64,000 nt of DNA from Gracilaria gracilis (lineage: Eukaryota > Rhodophyta > Florideophyceae > Gracilariales > Gracilariaceae), in the NCBI GenBank assembly GCA_030374805.1, contig JARGSG010000247.1:310001-374000 (forward strand). Reading direction: 5' to 3'. Positions 41,525-53,144 of the stretch are shown piece after piece. The translations under genes and the position numbers were made by a program. The notes beneath the pieces are model-generated. The model saw nothing but the letters and a program-made list of their open reading frames with translations, did not search any database and was not told the origin of the DNA. The first letter of the stretch is position 1. Each line of letters begins with the position of its first letter.

Positions 41525-43880
41525 CTACTCAAATAGAGACCGCATTATTCCTGTTTCGGGAAGTCCTTCGCTATCGTCTTCTACATTTTCCCAGTCCAGT
41601 AGTTCTTCATCGTTGTTCTTTTCCTCTTGATCTATATCTACGTTCTCCTCAACAAGAAAGTACGACACCAGGTTATCCGTGTTAGTTTGCGCAACAGTGC
41701 TTGACGACGATGTATATAGTTCTACATGGGACCTACGCACTGAACTCCGAGCCCGTCGACTTGTAGATGTTAACGCCCGATTGAAGGCGCAGAACATCAT
41801 CATTTCCACCTTCATGGGGTGCAAACGGTTGCGTGTGGGTGTGCGTATCCTACCTTGGAGGCTGAAGCTCCTTTCGACGCTCGATGAGGACGGGCTTACG
41901 GACAGTATCCGCAGCGCGAATTCTCTTAACAATTGCCTGTTGTTGCATTGTATCCAGTATACGACAGGAATGTTTTTAAAAGCCATTAGAACATCCCGCT
42001 GACCAGGGTTATCCGCTTGAGTCCTCCATGATAGTCGCGTAAAGGTTAATTCTTCAAACAAGTCATGAACTGCAGCTTCCACTCCTCCAGAGCTCGGCAG
42101 CTTACGCGTCGGTGGGAACACATCCGACGCAACATATGCCCGTAAATGTTTCAATATCGCCGCATTGAATGGCGCGATATCTACGTTGATGCTGCGAATG
42201 TCCAAACAATAAGACACAGAATGTAGAGAGGTTAAAAGAGGAATCTTGCGGGCCTCACCATTGCGTCTTCTGCGGAACGCGTGAACCACCTGGTCCTTTC
42301 GCTCCTGCGTGAAGAATGGCGTCAGTGGCAGAGCTAGCAGCTGCTGCTCAAGCTGATTAGTGGACGGGTATACCTCAGATATGACCGAACTGTCATCATC
42401 AAAAATTCGAAGGTAGTGTCTCATGAGACGGAACACATGATACACATCTAAACACTTCTCGTACAGGGCGTCATCTTTGACGGTTGATACAAACATGTCG
42501 CGTTTTTGCTCACCTCTTGCAGTGTACAAAGTCGTAGAAAAATCAGCACAGTCCACCAGTCTCTGAAACACAGTCTTGCCTCTCAGAAATGAATGTAGCA
42601 TTCCCTCAGAGCTAGCAAACCGCGTCGGTGCCATCCTCATGGGCAGAACCGCAGTGCGTAGTGGTACGATGCGTCCGTAGCTGTCTAATTCCCTGTTCGT
42701 AGTAGTGTACCCCTGGTTACGGAGTTCGGTATTATGTTGTTCTTTCAGTTGCTTGAACCGGAAATAAAGTTTGGAGTGTTTTCTTAAATCGCTTACAACT
42801 CCTGAAACGGAAGCCAGGATATCATTCACCCCAATCTAGTTGTCCTATATCTTGCATGAGTAGGTTCGCAACATGGGTCTGGTCTTGATTTGCGATTATA
42901 TGATTATGCTTTTGAACAAACTGTTCCTTCGCCTTCACACAGGAACTAGCATTGTCACTCACAATCGCGCACACGCGCGTCATATCTCCGAAATCGGAAA
43001 AAACCGAATCCACAATGTTAGCGTATAGATTGGCATCGCAACTCTCTGAGCCTGTATAAATTGAACGCAAGAAGTACGACTTTCTCGTCTTGTCGACACC
43101 GGTAATGGTAAGTAGCACGTTCACGACGCTCTCGCAGCTGGCGTCAGTCCAGCCGTCAAAGATTAATGTGCCGTATGCCTGCCGAAGTGAAGCCGATATG
43201 GAGCATTTGACGTGTTTCAACTGCTTCTGATAATATGCCTGCACATCCTTCCCCGCCATACGAGCAATCGTTGGAACATCCTCCTCAAGCCGAGGGTCTA
43301 ATAGCCTGATTAATTCGCGTAGCTCGCATTGATCCGGGCTTTTGCTTAAAACTGTAAACGGCAACATATGATTCACAATTAATCTTGTTAGTATCCCGTT
43401 TAAACAGCTGCGCTTATCCGTCAAGGCGCGCTCCCGATGCAACAAGGACCGAATTCCCAGGTCTGATCTCTCATCTGTCCTGGGATCGCTTGGATCCCCT
43501 CGGCGCGCGACACCCTCTGAACTTCTTCTTCGCCTTTTCGAAGGGGTGACAGGCACACCAAAAATTTCGGCAGAACTACCCAGTTCTCGATAGGCTCTTA
43601 GCAAGGATGGGGTTTTCAGAAGTTTAGCAAGCGCATCTGGTGACGTAAACGAGCACTTCAGAAGGTGATGCCCCAATTGTGTGGCGTTCGGTGTAGCAGC
43701 CCTACTCTTCCAGCCACAACCGTTGCAAGTAGTGTACAGCGCTGCGTCTGAAGAGGTAGCGTCGGCTTCTGTTCGTAGTGAAAAGCACTCTGTAGTCCAC
43801 CAGCTGTTCTTACGGCCAACCCTTCGGCTACTTGTGGTTGAGCGGGATTCGCGCGCCCCACTTGTTTGTTGTGTAGACAT
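41525..43880 (-). pseudogene. hAT-family transposase, frameshifted
   Basis: Two abutting minus-strand frames together make one hAT transposase. The upstream frame (43880-42822) begins with ATG, has a BED-like zinc-binding region (CNGCGWKSRA...LGHHLLKC), then the catalytic GTLIFDGWTDASCESVVNVL and VCAIVSDNASSCVKAKE (first two acids), and QDQTHVANLLMQDI. It stops just after LDW. The downstream frame (42829-41525) continues directly and contains the hAT dimerisation signature LSVSPSSSSVERSFS...RNRLHP. The break falls in a four-G run (CCCC at 42829-42832 on the plus strand): one fewer G would join the frames. It is either a recent inactivating insertion or a sequencing error. Terminal inverted repeats and the 8-bp target duplication were not found. 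Confidence 0.82.
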
Positions 43881-46076
43881 TATGTTTCGTAGGTGCGCTC
43901 GCCGTGGTCAAAGAGAGGGCGGCGACTGTAGTTACCGTGCGCTGCTGCTGTGTGGCGCTATGCGTTGCGGACACCCAGAAAGAGCAGTTTCAATCGGGGA
44001 AGCGCGGGCCTCGGAAATAAGATGCTTTGGAATTGATGACATACTACGACTTTGCGCCCGCGGTTCTTGGAACTTCGGGAGACTCTACACTGCACTAGCG
44101 AGCGCTGGTGTCAATCAGTCTGTTTCTCCCGAATGGAGTCCACTGGCTGCTGGATATGCGCCGTGCCGGGTGCACCGTTGGCCCATATCGGTTTTAAACC
44201 GTGTCCTCATATGGGGTGTGGTGTGGAACGCCGCAGCGCAGGGTAATCTGACCGAGAGGTTTGCCAGGTGACGTTGCCTGTCCTTCGAGGACACCGGAGA
44301 GATTCGCTGACCAAGAGTGCGTAAGAAAGCTCGAGGCTTTCATATGTTGGCTCCTATTCATCCGATTGCTTTCAATGTTTTCGACACGTTTAATAATATT
44401 CTGCCTGTCATGCGTGTCGTCCTGGCGTCACTGTCACGTTCGACCTCTCCATAAGTTTTTGTTGGGGGCTAAAAATTTATGGAAGACGAAGAACACTGGT
44501 ACAAACTGTGATAAACGCGCAGGAGTAACTTGCCCCACAAGAGAAGCAGACGCCGAGTTCATCGATGTGTGTTCTCGAGCTGAAAGAGAACTTCTTTCTG
44601 TCAGCTATACACGTATCAAAATACCAATTTCATAGATCATTCTTCTGACCTCTTGATTGCTCTGATTTCGAACTGTCCGACAAGAGATGACAGACTGACA
44701 GACTCGGCAGCCGTTCTGACTTCGCATCTGCTGTCTGTCTTCTGGATGAGGAATAAGGTTATGATACATGTACGAACTGATGATAGAGAGATGTGCTTTA
44801 ACAACATACTTTTGTCACCTCATAGAAGCTTGACCAGTGGCACAAACTTTGGAGAGCTCGAAAAGTAATGGCATTTGCAGAAATCATCTCTTGAGAAGCA
44901 GTGAAAAGGTTAAGAGGGTTACCAATTCCTGCCTAACAATGTGTAATGTCGTACTCACCACGGTATCGCAGCTGAATTGAACTCGTGACGCAATTAGAAC
45001 CACACATTTCGACAGATATCACATATAGATGATACAAACTTACGTAGAATTAACTTCCATATCTATCTACACTGTACCTTCGTCTTTATTCGAAACATAC
45101 AAATTGCAAAGATACTTGTGGGTGCCACCCTTCTAGTGACTACGATGGTAGCCCTCTACCTTCGTTTTACCAGGACAGGTAAGATATATGCGGGCGTGGA
45201 ATTGAAGGCCGACGTCCAAATTAAATGAAGATGGTGGCGCAATATCGCACAGAGACAACTGTAGTTTCATTCTTCAAACCCTTCAGCAATTCAGATCGAT
45301 TTCCTCATGTCTGGATGTAGATGATCATCGATGTTCCAGAGCACTGCAAGTGAAGGAGAGCAGCATCCTGGCTCTTTGCGGCGCACCCGAATCGCTCAAC
45401 GGCGCTTCAAACAAGACAGACAGTGACATGGTGAACACTGTCCAAAAACTCAATTTGACTTTTCGGCAACTGGATTGAAGCGTCAAATTCAGCGCCATGC
45501 TCTGCCACATCTTTTCTTTCCCCGTTCCCACAAACACAATCCTTTCATGCGTGGCTCGATGCCTAATAGCTTGTAGCGATGATATCTACCCTCAGAAAAG
45601 GTTATCTCCGTCCTTACCGCCTCATGCAGTGACAATTGATTTCTCGTAAGCACTCTCGCAAGCGTTGTTCGGCTGACACTCAAGAGCAACATTCTGTGCC
45701 TTGAGCCGTGTCACATCGCGGCCCAATCATACTGATCATAGCCAAAGGCCAAGACGTCACTCTCGAAGAGGTCTAAGCTGGGTGTTTCTCTGTTCTGTTG
45801 CGGATTTCTTTCTCAGTGTGATTCCGTCAAGAACTCTGCTTTCCCTGTACTGCTCCGTCGGGTCAAACGGTATTGCCTTGATGCTAGTGAGCTATCGCTT
45901 GGAACTCAAATCCTTCATTGTTTGGTGCTGCAACTATTATCAGGGGTGAACGCTTGAACGCTTGGTAGTGACTGTATCCTTCCTGCCTAACTCTTGGACT
46001 TCCGTATTTCGTCCAAGATATCCGAGGTATCAGATCAAGCTCTGATTACGTGAGGTGTCTGTATCCCACAAGAATC
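43881..46076. other. 2.2-kb intergenic region
   Basis: Upstream of the hAT gene the first ~400 bases are GC-balanced with an imperfect palindrome (CGGTTTTAAACCG, about 44190-44202). From 44280 on the sequence is AT-rich without a recognisable gene. Minus-strand open stretches of about 70 codons at 45325-45537 and 45489-45692 overlap in adjacent frames and might be one decayed gene, but no family is visible. Confidence 0.4.
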
Positions 46077-47456
46077 ATGTACGGCTACATTTTTGCCGCG
46101 TTAATGATGCTTTGCATCATCGTGCGCGCAGCTCAATGGATGATGGAATCTCGTCCTGAAATCTCTGAAGGCAAACCAACTACTCAGAATTCTCGAACTC
46201 CGGAATTCAAGGCCTTTCAACTTAACTATCTCATCGTATATCTGCTTGCTGTCGCAGCCGATTGGTTACAGGGTCCATATGTGTATGCCCTCTACACCGA
46301 ATACGGCTACGGAAAGAAGGAGATCGGACAGCTTTTCATAGCTGGATTCGGGTCCTCTGCCGTTTTCGGAACTTTTGTTGGATCGATTGCCGACAAGTAC
46401 GGCCGAAAGTTCAACGTCATTGTATTTGTTATCACCTACGCATTATCCTGTGTGACAAAACATTCCCCTAACTTCTCTATTCTAATGGTAGGACGTCTTC
46501 TCGCTGGAATTGCTACTAGCATCCTTTTCTCCGCTTTTGAGTCATGGCTTGTTTCTGAACACAACAGTCGATCGTTCGATCCCACTTTACTGTCTGAAGT
46601 GTTCTCCAAAGCTCAATTCGGTAACGCTGTTGTTGCCATTCTTTCAGGCCAAGTAGCTGGAGCCGCCGCAAGCCAGTTCGGAAAAGTAGCCCCATTTGAT
46701 GCTGCTGCAATAGTTTTGGGAATCCTTGGTGTCATTGTTTTTGCCACTTGGACAGAGAATTATGGTGATAGTCGACAATCCGTTGGAGGGGGGTTAAGAA
46801 GCGCCTGGAGCATGATGTTTGCAGATGAGAAAATCCTACTAGTGGGCATCATTCAATCCTGCTTCGAATCTGCCATGTATCTTATGGTATTCAGTTGGAC
46901 ACCGGCCTTGCAGGCTGCGTCTGATTCTATGCAGCTAGGAGAGATTCCCCATGGCATGATCTTCAGTTCCTTTATGGTTTGCATCATGATTGGTAGCAGT
47001 CTCTTTGTCTTCCTTCTCAAGACTCAACCGGCTGAGTTGTTTATGCGTAACATGTACATTCTAGGTGTGATGATGTTCGCCATTACAGCCGTTTCGAGCA
47101 ATGTTTGGGAGATTTACGCGGCTCTTCTTGGTTTCGAGGTTATCTGCGGTCTTTACTTCCCCGCAATGGGAACTATGCGCGCAAAATATGTCCCAGAAGT
47201 GACAAGATCTGCGATTATGAACTACTTCAGAGTGCCTCTGAATATCGTTGTTTGCGCAACTCTCTATGAGAACGTGGAAAACGCAACCGTGTTCCGCCTG
47301 TGCGCTGTCATGATGGCCATTGCTGTCGTCAGCCAGCAAAGACTCTTCAGTGTCTCAAAGGTGTCAATTGGAACAGATGACGACTGGACCCGTGAAGAGA
47401 GGGCAGATCTTGTTGAAGAAGGTTTAGCTGCTAATGTCGAAGAGGCCACTAAGTAG
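46077..47456 (+). CDS. MFSD5-like major facilitator (molybdate-anion transporter type), 459 aa
   Basis: Twelve-helix major facilitator protein of the MFSD5/MOT2 group, some members of which take up molybdate. After a first hydrophobic segment (MYGYIFAALMMLCIIV) and a polar loop, the core begins FQLNYLIVYLLAVAADWLQGPYVYALY, the family hallmark. It is followed by LFIAGFGSSAVFGTFVGSIADKYGRK, containing the MFS loop 2-3 motif, then RLLAGIATSILFSAFESWLVSEH. In the second half, SCFESAMYLMVFSWTPAL and FPAMGTMRAKYVPE are typical. Length matches known members (~450). The ATG at 46077 is used; the frame extends upstream only to a GTG. Location is probably plasma membrane or an internal membrane. Confidence 0.88.
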   Translation: MYGYIFAALMMLCIIVRAAQWMMESRPEISEGKPTTQNSRTPEFKAFQLNYLIVYLLAVAADWLQGPYVYALYTEYGYGKKEIGQLFIAGFGSSAVFGTFVGSIADKYGRKFNVIVFVITYALSCVTKHSPNFSILMVGRLLAGIATSILFSAFESWLVSEHNSRSFDPTLLSEVFSKAQFGNAVVAILSGQVAGAAASQFGKVAPFDAAAIVLGILGVIVFATWTENYGDSRQSVGGGLRSAWSMMFADEKILLVGIIQSCFESAMYLMVFSWTPALQAASDSMQLGEIPHGMIFSSFMVCIMIGSSLFVFLLKTQPAELFMRNMYILGVMMFAITAVSSNVWEIYAALLGFEVICGLYFPAMGTMRAKYVPEVTRSAIMNYFRVPLNIVVCATLYENVENATVFRLCAVMMAIAVVSQQRLFSVSKVSIGTDDDWTREERADLVEEGLAANVEEATK

Positions 47457-47606
47457 AACCGTGAAGACTTTTCAAAGCCCCCAAATAGACGAAGGAATAT
47501 TTGAAGTATATGTACAGTTGACATTAGCCTTGGCTTAGTTGGTTCCATTGATTATCACCCCTGCGTGGAGCGGTTCCCACGAAGTCTTGGGGTTAGAGGG
47601 TGAGAT

Positions 47607-49802
47607 TCATCGGGCTAGATTTCGAAGTGTTTGGCGTTCTGTGAATGATTCCTGGAACGATGGCATTAATACTTTTGTGGCTTTCCAATTTACTGTTGAT
47701 GCTTCTCTCATGTCCCCAGAGACTGACCTCTCGAAATCCACGTAAGAAAGCCATAGATCCACATCTCTCTTTGCTGCCGGAAGAGATATTGCTAGTTTGA
47801 ACAATTTTCTTGTGTGAGAAACCATAACTTGGTCACTTTGAGGAATCATTGTAGCATCATTCTTTCTAGAGTCGGCAAGTATCCGTAATTCTGCATTTAT
47901 CGCAGCCTTCAAAGACTCCATTGTTACCGGAGGCAATGCCATAATTGCTTTCGTGAAGCTGCGTATCTGGCTAATGTTGTTTTCTTTTGAGAGATAAAGA
48001 CACACAAGTCGATCCTGTTCAAGACTTCGAAAGGGAACGATTACCTTGTGCTTCAAGGCGTCGTACACTTCTGGACTCGCACTGAATCCGTCGTTAGATT
48101 CTTGAAACAGAGACGCAAACTTCGAAAACGTCCACTCTTTCATGTCCTGTTGAGATGCAGATGCGCCTTTGCCGGATTCGAGCTCCTCAACATCGAACAT
48201 ACCTTGAGCTTGATGTGCTTCAAAACGCGAGAGTATTTCCTTTACAGCGTCCTCGAACGTCTTAGAGAAACATGTGTTGTTGACAATTTCGCTGAAGTTT
48301 TGAAGCAACAAGCGTACTCCTGCAACTGAAGAGTCTGGGAGTCGAGCAAAAGAGGTAGAAGAAATTGCAGTGCTTAGAAGCTCTGCGACTTCAAGTGCAT
48401 GAGTGGACAAGGCCACTTCGTCACTTTCACTGAGATATATCTCTCCGTTCTCCTCACCAATCTTGTTCCCCAGACTTCTCTTGCGAGTCGTGCGATCAAT
48501 ATCCCATGGTTGACGAATGGAAATGAGCTGTACCACGCAACATTCCATGTATTTTGCTTTCATAAATATGAGCATATGTGTCAATAGCTTTGGAGGGACA
48601 AAAGGGGTGCTGGCCGCGACATCCCAGAATTCAGCTCGGTCAATGTCCGATAGTTTTAGACGATCAGAAGCATTTCGAAATACGGCAAAGGGAACACCGC
48701 CCTCCCAAAAGGAGAGGGTATTTGTACGACTTTCGTCATTTCCGTCAGAGCTGCATTCAGATTCCCCAGACTCCTCGTCGCTACCTTCTGCACCAGAACT
48801 GCTATCACTTTCTTCGCCACTATTAGTCTCATCGTGTTCTTGGTATTCATCAGTATCACGAGTAGTGTCTTGCACCTCCGTCCTTCTTTCCGAATCTTGC
48901 TGGTCCGCACTATCTGTTCCTTCCGCAACGCCGGGTCCTTGTTCGGACTCTGGTTCTGAGGCGCTCGCGGGGCACTTCTTATCCTCCATTTCTATCATGA
49001 CAGCTTGGCTGTTCTGACGGGTGGTGTCTTTCCGGGCACTATCAGTGTTGTTCTCATCCGAGCTTTCGTATCCACTATCCGCGTCTCCAGAGCTTGTGTT
49101 TCCATCCAATAGGCCCCCGGAACCGGAAATTTGGTTTTCACCTGGGTTCAGTGCAGAAAATTGGTCATCACCGTCTTCTGCGTCGGGACGAATTCCAATT
49201 GCCAATCTTCTCGCGACTAGTTTACCTAGAAAACAAAGTTCGAGTCGAAAGTATTCTTTCCATAGTTTGACAGACTTGGGAAGTGCTCTGAGTGCTCGTT
49301 GGGCAAGGGTTCTGGCTCCAGTTGCGTCGCCGTTGGTGTCGAAGTGAAAAGCAATTGCAGCGAGCCAGATACGTTCTGAGTCATTTCTGTAGGCTATAGC
49401 TTTCGCAAAGACACGCGCTGCAGCTCGTGTAGAACCAGTTTTGATACAGTGCTTTGCATAATGAAGCCACAAATCCTCGTCAAATCGGAACTTTTGCACA
49501 GCGCGGCTGTATATCAGGTTGACGCGAGCGGCAGTCTTGTCGACAGTGCGTTCAACTTGAAGTTTGGTTAACTCCCTCTGTTTCGCCCTTCGCTTCAATA
49601 TTAAGTGAAGCTCACGTTCAAAGGCTGCATAGTGAAGATAATCGGTGCGGGAGACATTTTTTCGCAACAGGTTGTATTCGTGGTGCCGACGCTTGCGAAC
49701 TATGTCGCTTACTTCGCGGCGGTTCAAAAGATTCGCACGTTGCGCAGCATGAAGTACGGAGATAGTGCCGTCGAGCTCTCGTTCGACCTTGTCACCGCCC
49801 AT
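47607..49802 (-). CDS. UTP6: UTP6, U3 snoRNP / SSU processome subunit (731 aa)
   Basis: Nucleolar component of the small-subunit processome, required for 18S rRNA maturation. The N-terminus carries the UTP6 signature LLNRREVSDIVRKRRHHEYNLLRKN and DYLHYAAFERELHLILKRR, followed by HAT helical repeats with aromatic pairs (DEDLWLHYAKHCIKTG, SERIWLAAIAFH, SVKLWKEYFRLEL). A long acidic, Ser/Asp/Glu-rich insertion spans about residues 225-365. HAT-like repeats resume toward the C-terminus (VDLWLSYVDFE). At 731 residues it is longer than the usual ~440-600 because of the insertion. The first ATG is at 49802. It shares a ~480-base divergent promoter with the coiled-coil gene. Confidence 0.88.
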   Translation of the reverse strand: MGGDKVERELDGTISVLHAAQRANLLNRREVSDIVRKRRHHEYNLLRKNVSRTDYLHYAAFERELHLILKRRAKQRELTKLQVERTVDKTAARVNLIYSRAVQKFRFDEDLWLHYAKHCIKTGSTRAAARVFAKAIAYRNDSERIWLAAIAFHFDTNGDATGARTLAQRALRALPKSVKLWKEYFRLELCFLGKLVARRLAIGIRPDAEDGDDQFSALNPGENQISGSGGLLDGNTSSGDADSGYESSDENNTDSARKDTTRQNSQAVMIEMEDKKCPASASEPESEQGPGVAEGTDSADQQDSERRTEVQDTTRDTDEYQEHDETNSGEESDSSSGAEGSDEESGESECSSDGNDESRTNTLSFWEGGVPFAVFRNASDRLKLSDIDRAEFWDVAASTPFVPPKLLTHMLIFMKAKYMECCVVQLISIRQPWDIDRTTRKRSLGNKIGEENGEIYLSESDEVALSTHALEVAELLSTAISSTSFARLPDSSVAGVRLLLQNFSEIVNNTCFSKTFEDAVKEILSRFEAHQAQGMFDVEELESGKGASASQQDMKEWTFSKFASLFQESNDGFSASPEVYDALKHKVIVPFRSLEQDRLVCLYLSKENNISQIRSFTKAIMALPPVTMESLKAAINAELRILADSRKNDATMIPQSDQVMVSHTRKLFKLAISLPAAKRDVDLWLSYVDFERSVSGDMREASTVNWKATKVLMPSFQESFTERQTLRNLAR

Positions 49803-50285
49803 GGCACGTCGAGGGCGATGGGCGCTCAATCCAGGTGAAGGTGGCTGTTGCCACTCGCGGCAAACTCAAGAGCGGAGCGACGACGCGGACGAGGTGGGAT
49901 CAAACGTTACAGCTTGTGTAAGCAGAGAGCTGCCACTGGCAGCTCTGCCAGGAAAACGCGTGGTACCAGGTTGCACTTTTGCTTTCGCGGGAAAAAGTAC
50001 GTGTCGGCAACACTTGGCGCGCGACGAATGGATTCTCGTGCAGTGCAAAGGCGATGAGAACGAGCTCGCCGTCGTTTTGGCGCCAAGTCCAAATCAGGCG
50101 TACTGTTCACCCATGACAAATGACCGCGCTTTCCTGTCAAGAACAGCTCTCTACTCACGCCTCCCCTCCCTCAACACGCTCCCACCGCAACCCACCCACA
50201 ACCGCTGCTTCCCCAGTACCCCCTCACTGCTATGCTATGCGTGTTGACCAGCACCACTTCCTCGCAGTGATACCCCCATCTTGAC
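49803..50285. promoter_or_regulatory. Divergent promoter between UTP6 and coiled-coil gene
   Basis: 483 bases between two diverging ATGs, with no gene. Open frames seen here overlap on both strands and have no conserved features. Confidence 0.5.
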
Positions 50286-52112
50286 ATGGCTACAGCGACG
50301 CCGCTGGACGGCACGCCTAGCCTTCGCTCCGTTCGCGATAAATACCTGGCCTTGCTGCTCACCGGCAATCCCGCCTCCAACGCTGCCCCTTCTCCGCAAG
50401 CCGTGAATTGGACCCCTGGCCAACATCTTCCGCAAGCCCCGGCTGTGCACTGGGCATCGCCGGTCACCCCAGCTCCGACGGAAAACGACGTGCGACTTGC
50501 AGAGATTGCAGCGGGCCTGGTTGCTGCAGGTGACGCCGAGAAACGTCATACTGACGCTATTCGTCGTTTGGTGGGCGAACTAGATCGTTCGGAACGGAAG
50601 GTTCGCCAGCTGGAGAGAAAAAGAAGGGCTAGTTCTCATACCCCCAGGGATAGTGGCCATAGAGTGTCATTCGGTGAAGCAAAAAGAAATATCCGCTTTA
50701 CGCCTCGAACTCCTAAGTATGATGTTCCCGTCAGAAGAGCTGCTTCGGAAGACCACCGACGCTCGTCTCAGCACTGTGATGAGCGTGATTTTCTGAACCA
50801 GAAGGAGCTTCACGAGCTCTATTCGTTGCGGAGAGAAAGAGATGAGTGGCTCAAGTCTAAGGACCGTTCTGACAAAGAAGCTCGTCGTTTAAGTATCATG
50901 CTTGCGGATATCAAAAGGAATACTCAGCGACTCCTCGAAGAACGACACAGCCACCTGAAAGTCATTTCGCGTTTACAAGACGAAGTTAGCGAGTGCAAGC
51001 GTAACGCAGTGCTTGCTGATGTGGATCAGAAAATTTCCTCTGGTCGGGCGGGCAACATTGAGAATGTAACCCCCCCACGAGTACGCGGGAGAAGAGATAC
51101 TTCACCTGCTTCAGCCCTGCGTGCTTCTGGTGCATACGCCGATATGGATCCGCTCGATATTCGGCGAGAACCAGAATTTGAACAGTTAGAACGTGAATGG
51201 CACGGACATCGTTCAATTCCGTCTTCGAGAGAGCGGAATTTTCATGATGTCGAGCAAGTTGAGCCTGCCCCTATTTTACACAACAGACGGGAGCAAGAGC
51301 TCAGGGACGAGCTGCGCCTTGTAATCGAAGAGAATGGTAAGCTTACGGAGCGGATCTCAAGCCTAGAACAAGAATGTACAGAACTTGTGAAGAGAGTTCG
51401 CTTTGGTCCGACGGTATACTCACGGGATGAAGATGTACGCCCAGTTTTCGAAGAACGTCGTATGCCTGACAATCATCCGTCTCGACAAAGCCCTTCTATG
51501 TCTGACGCTCAGCATGATGTGTGTCGTCCACAAGTGAACCCAGAAGTCCTTCCACAGTCAGAACCCGAAAGAGCGGTTTCCACCACACCTATGCGGGAAG
51601 AACCCCATGGAAATGTGTCAAACTCCGATCACCCTCAGGAGAACGTGGAACGAAATCCCTCTGTTTCTGCGGTACCCAGGAGGATTCTGTCACCTTCGCT
51701 TGAAGAAGGGCTCGTGAAGTTGTTGGAAGAGGTGGATGTGCTTGAAGGTGTATCTCAAGCCATACATTTCGAAAGATCACCTTCCGAAGCTGAGAGAATA
51801 CAAGATACATTGGAGTTACCCGAGCTAAATGGAGATCAAATGTCGGATGAGGTGCATGATAACCAACGGCCTGCACCTGTTTCGTCCAATTCACCGCGGC
51901 AAGTATTACTGGACACTGTCGACCGTCTTGAACGGATTCGTTCAAACCTTTCGCTCAAGTACGGCAAGTGGTTGGAGGCTGTCGCTAACGACGAGAGTGC
52001 TGGCGATGAAACACAACTTTCTGGAGGGAGCGTGCATACACCTCCAAGGAACCAGGAAATAACTACAGGCTCAATGAACACCGAGGTTATCAATAAACTT
52101 ATTGAGAACTGA
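50286..52112 (+). CDS. Coiled-coil protein of unknown function (608 aa)
   Basis: An intronless 608-codon frame from the ATG at 50286. It has a Pro/Ala/Thr-rich N-terminus (~1-65) and a first coiled coil (~70-110, RRLVGELDRSERKVRQLERKRR). A basic Ser/Arg patch with TPR motifs (FTPRTPKYD) follows, then a longer coiled coil (~170-240, LYSLRRERDEWLKSKDRSDK) and a third short coil (~335-372). The C-terminal ~220 residues are acidic and mostly disordered, ending in a helical segment (LLDTVDRLERIRSNLS). Several S/T-P sites could be kinase targets. The shape suggests a cytoskeletal, centrosomal or nuclear scaffold, but no family is recognised. Confidence 0.65.
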   Translation: MATATPLDGTPSLRSVRDKYLALLLTGNPASNAAPSPQAVNWTPGQHLPQAPAVHWASPVTPAPTENDVRLAEIAAGLVAAGDAEKRHTDAIRRLVGELDRSERKVRQLERKRRASSHTPRDSGHRVSFGEAKRNIRFTPRTPKYDVPVRRAASEDHRRSSQHCDERDFLNQKELHELYSLRRERDEWLKSKDRSDKEARRLSIMLADIKRNTQRLLEERHSHLKVISRLQDEVSECKRNAVLADVDQKISSGRAGNIENVTPPRVRGRRDTSPASALRASGAYADMDPLDIRREPEFEQLEREWHGHRSIPSSRERNFHDVEQVEPAPILHNRREQELRDELRLVIEENGKLTERISSLEQECTELVKRVRFGPTVYSRDEDVRPVFEERRMPDNHPSRQSPSMSDAQHDVCRPQVNPEVLPQSEPERAVSTTPMREEPHGNVSNSDHPQENVERNPSVSAVPRRILSPSLEEGLVKLLEEVDVLEGVSQAIHFERSPSEAERIQDTLELPELNGDQMSDEVHDNQRPAPVSSNSPRQVLLDTVDRLERIRSNLSLKYGKWLEAVANDESAGDETQLSGGSVHTPPRNQEITTGSMNTEVINKLIEN

Positions 52113-53144
52113 TACTTTGCGATTGGGCTCATGTACAGCATATTCACTTCGATCCATTCAGCTAATTGTCAACCGTTCTAGACGACGTCTTATGTAGTTC
52201 ACCTCTCTGTAGTACAGACTCCTTCTCCATCCCTCTCGCTCTGTACTACATATTAGAGAGAGATATTCACTCCCGACAACCTCGAGCAGAAAGCCACACG
52301 GTGAACAGCATATCTTTCATCCCTTGTCAGTGCGAGACTCTTTAAATGTCATTGGCATCCTCGTCATGCTCCAAGATGAGAGCCACCGTGAATCCGCAAG
52401 TTGTTCTTGTTGTTCAAGTGCGACGCGTACGTTAATTTTCTCGTGCGCGTGGGTTTGGTACTGATCCAAGAACCTACAGCTTCTCCTTACCGCGGCCATT
52501 AGACTTCAAATAAGTAGCTGTGCTACACTTCTTGGGCTACGAAAGGAAAGTGTTAGATCCCTTAGGTGTTTTCGACCGCAGGCGTTTCGCTTCGCTACTG
52601 ACGCTTATCTAAAAAGCTTGGTATAGGGGTAAGAGGGCTAACGTTGCTCTTGGGTAGCATTGTACAACGGCAGATATCTACTCTCACTCAGCAATACTCT
52701 GCAAGGGAGTGTGGGAAAAGACCTGAACACTTGTCAAGGAGCACCATAATGGTGCTCGTTGACAAGTGTTGATCACAATTTCGCAAAATCCTATTCAGAT
52801 GGCGGGTGAAGACAGATACGGATCAAATTGTGCTCAAAGAGATTCCCTGTTTCGCTTATCGCATGGCTGATTCGACATCTGCATCTTTGTCAAGCTCCAG
52901 CTGTTCCTGAAGGTGAGGCTCAGCTTTTGACTACATATCTCAAAATTTGTGAGGGTATAGGGTTAACGTGGAAGACAGTGCCTTGTTCGCGCAGAAGAAG
53001 GAAACACAGCTACGCCGCTTCTGACTAGAAGTAGCGACGCCCAACTTCTTGTAGGGCTTCCTGGTGAAACCTGACAAAGGAGACCTACTCTCACGGTTGA
53101 ACTTGATGATTCGCTAGCAGCTCAACGGGATCAAGACCGGCGAC
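52113..53144. other. 1-kb intergenic region
   Basis: No gene supported; frames are under 70 codons. It contains a 45-base near-perfect palindrome (52726-52770) and a 14-base string GGTAAGAGGGCTAA near 52628 that recurs near 62988. Confidence 0.5.
52726..52770. repeat. 45-base near-perfect palindrome
   Basis: Arms of 22 bases (52726-52747 and 52749-52770) pair with a single G-G mismatch around one central A. With almost no loop, it would extrude as a cruciform in DNA. It lies about 375 bases before the Mre11-Rad50-like gene. Confidence 0.85.

Noticed and set aside
43681-44271. Plus-strand 196-codon frame overlapping the hAT start
   Set aside because: Antisense shadow of the hAT N-terminus with no domain of its own.
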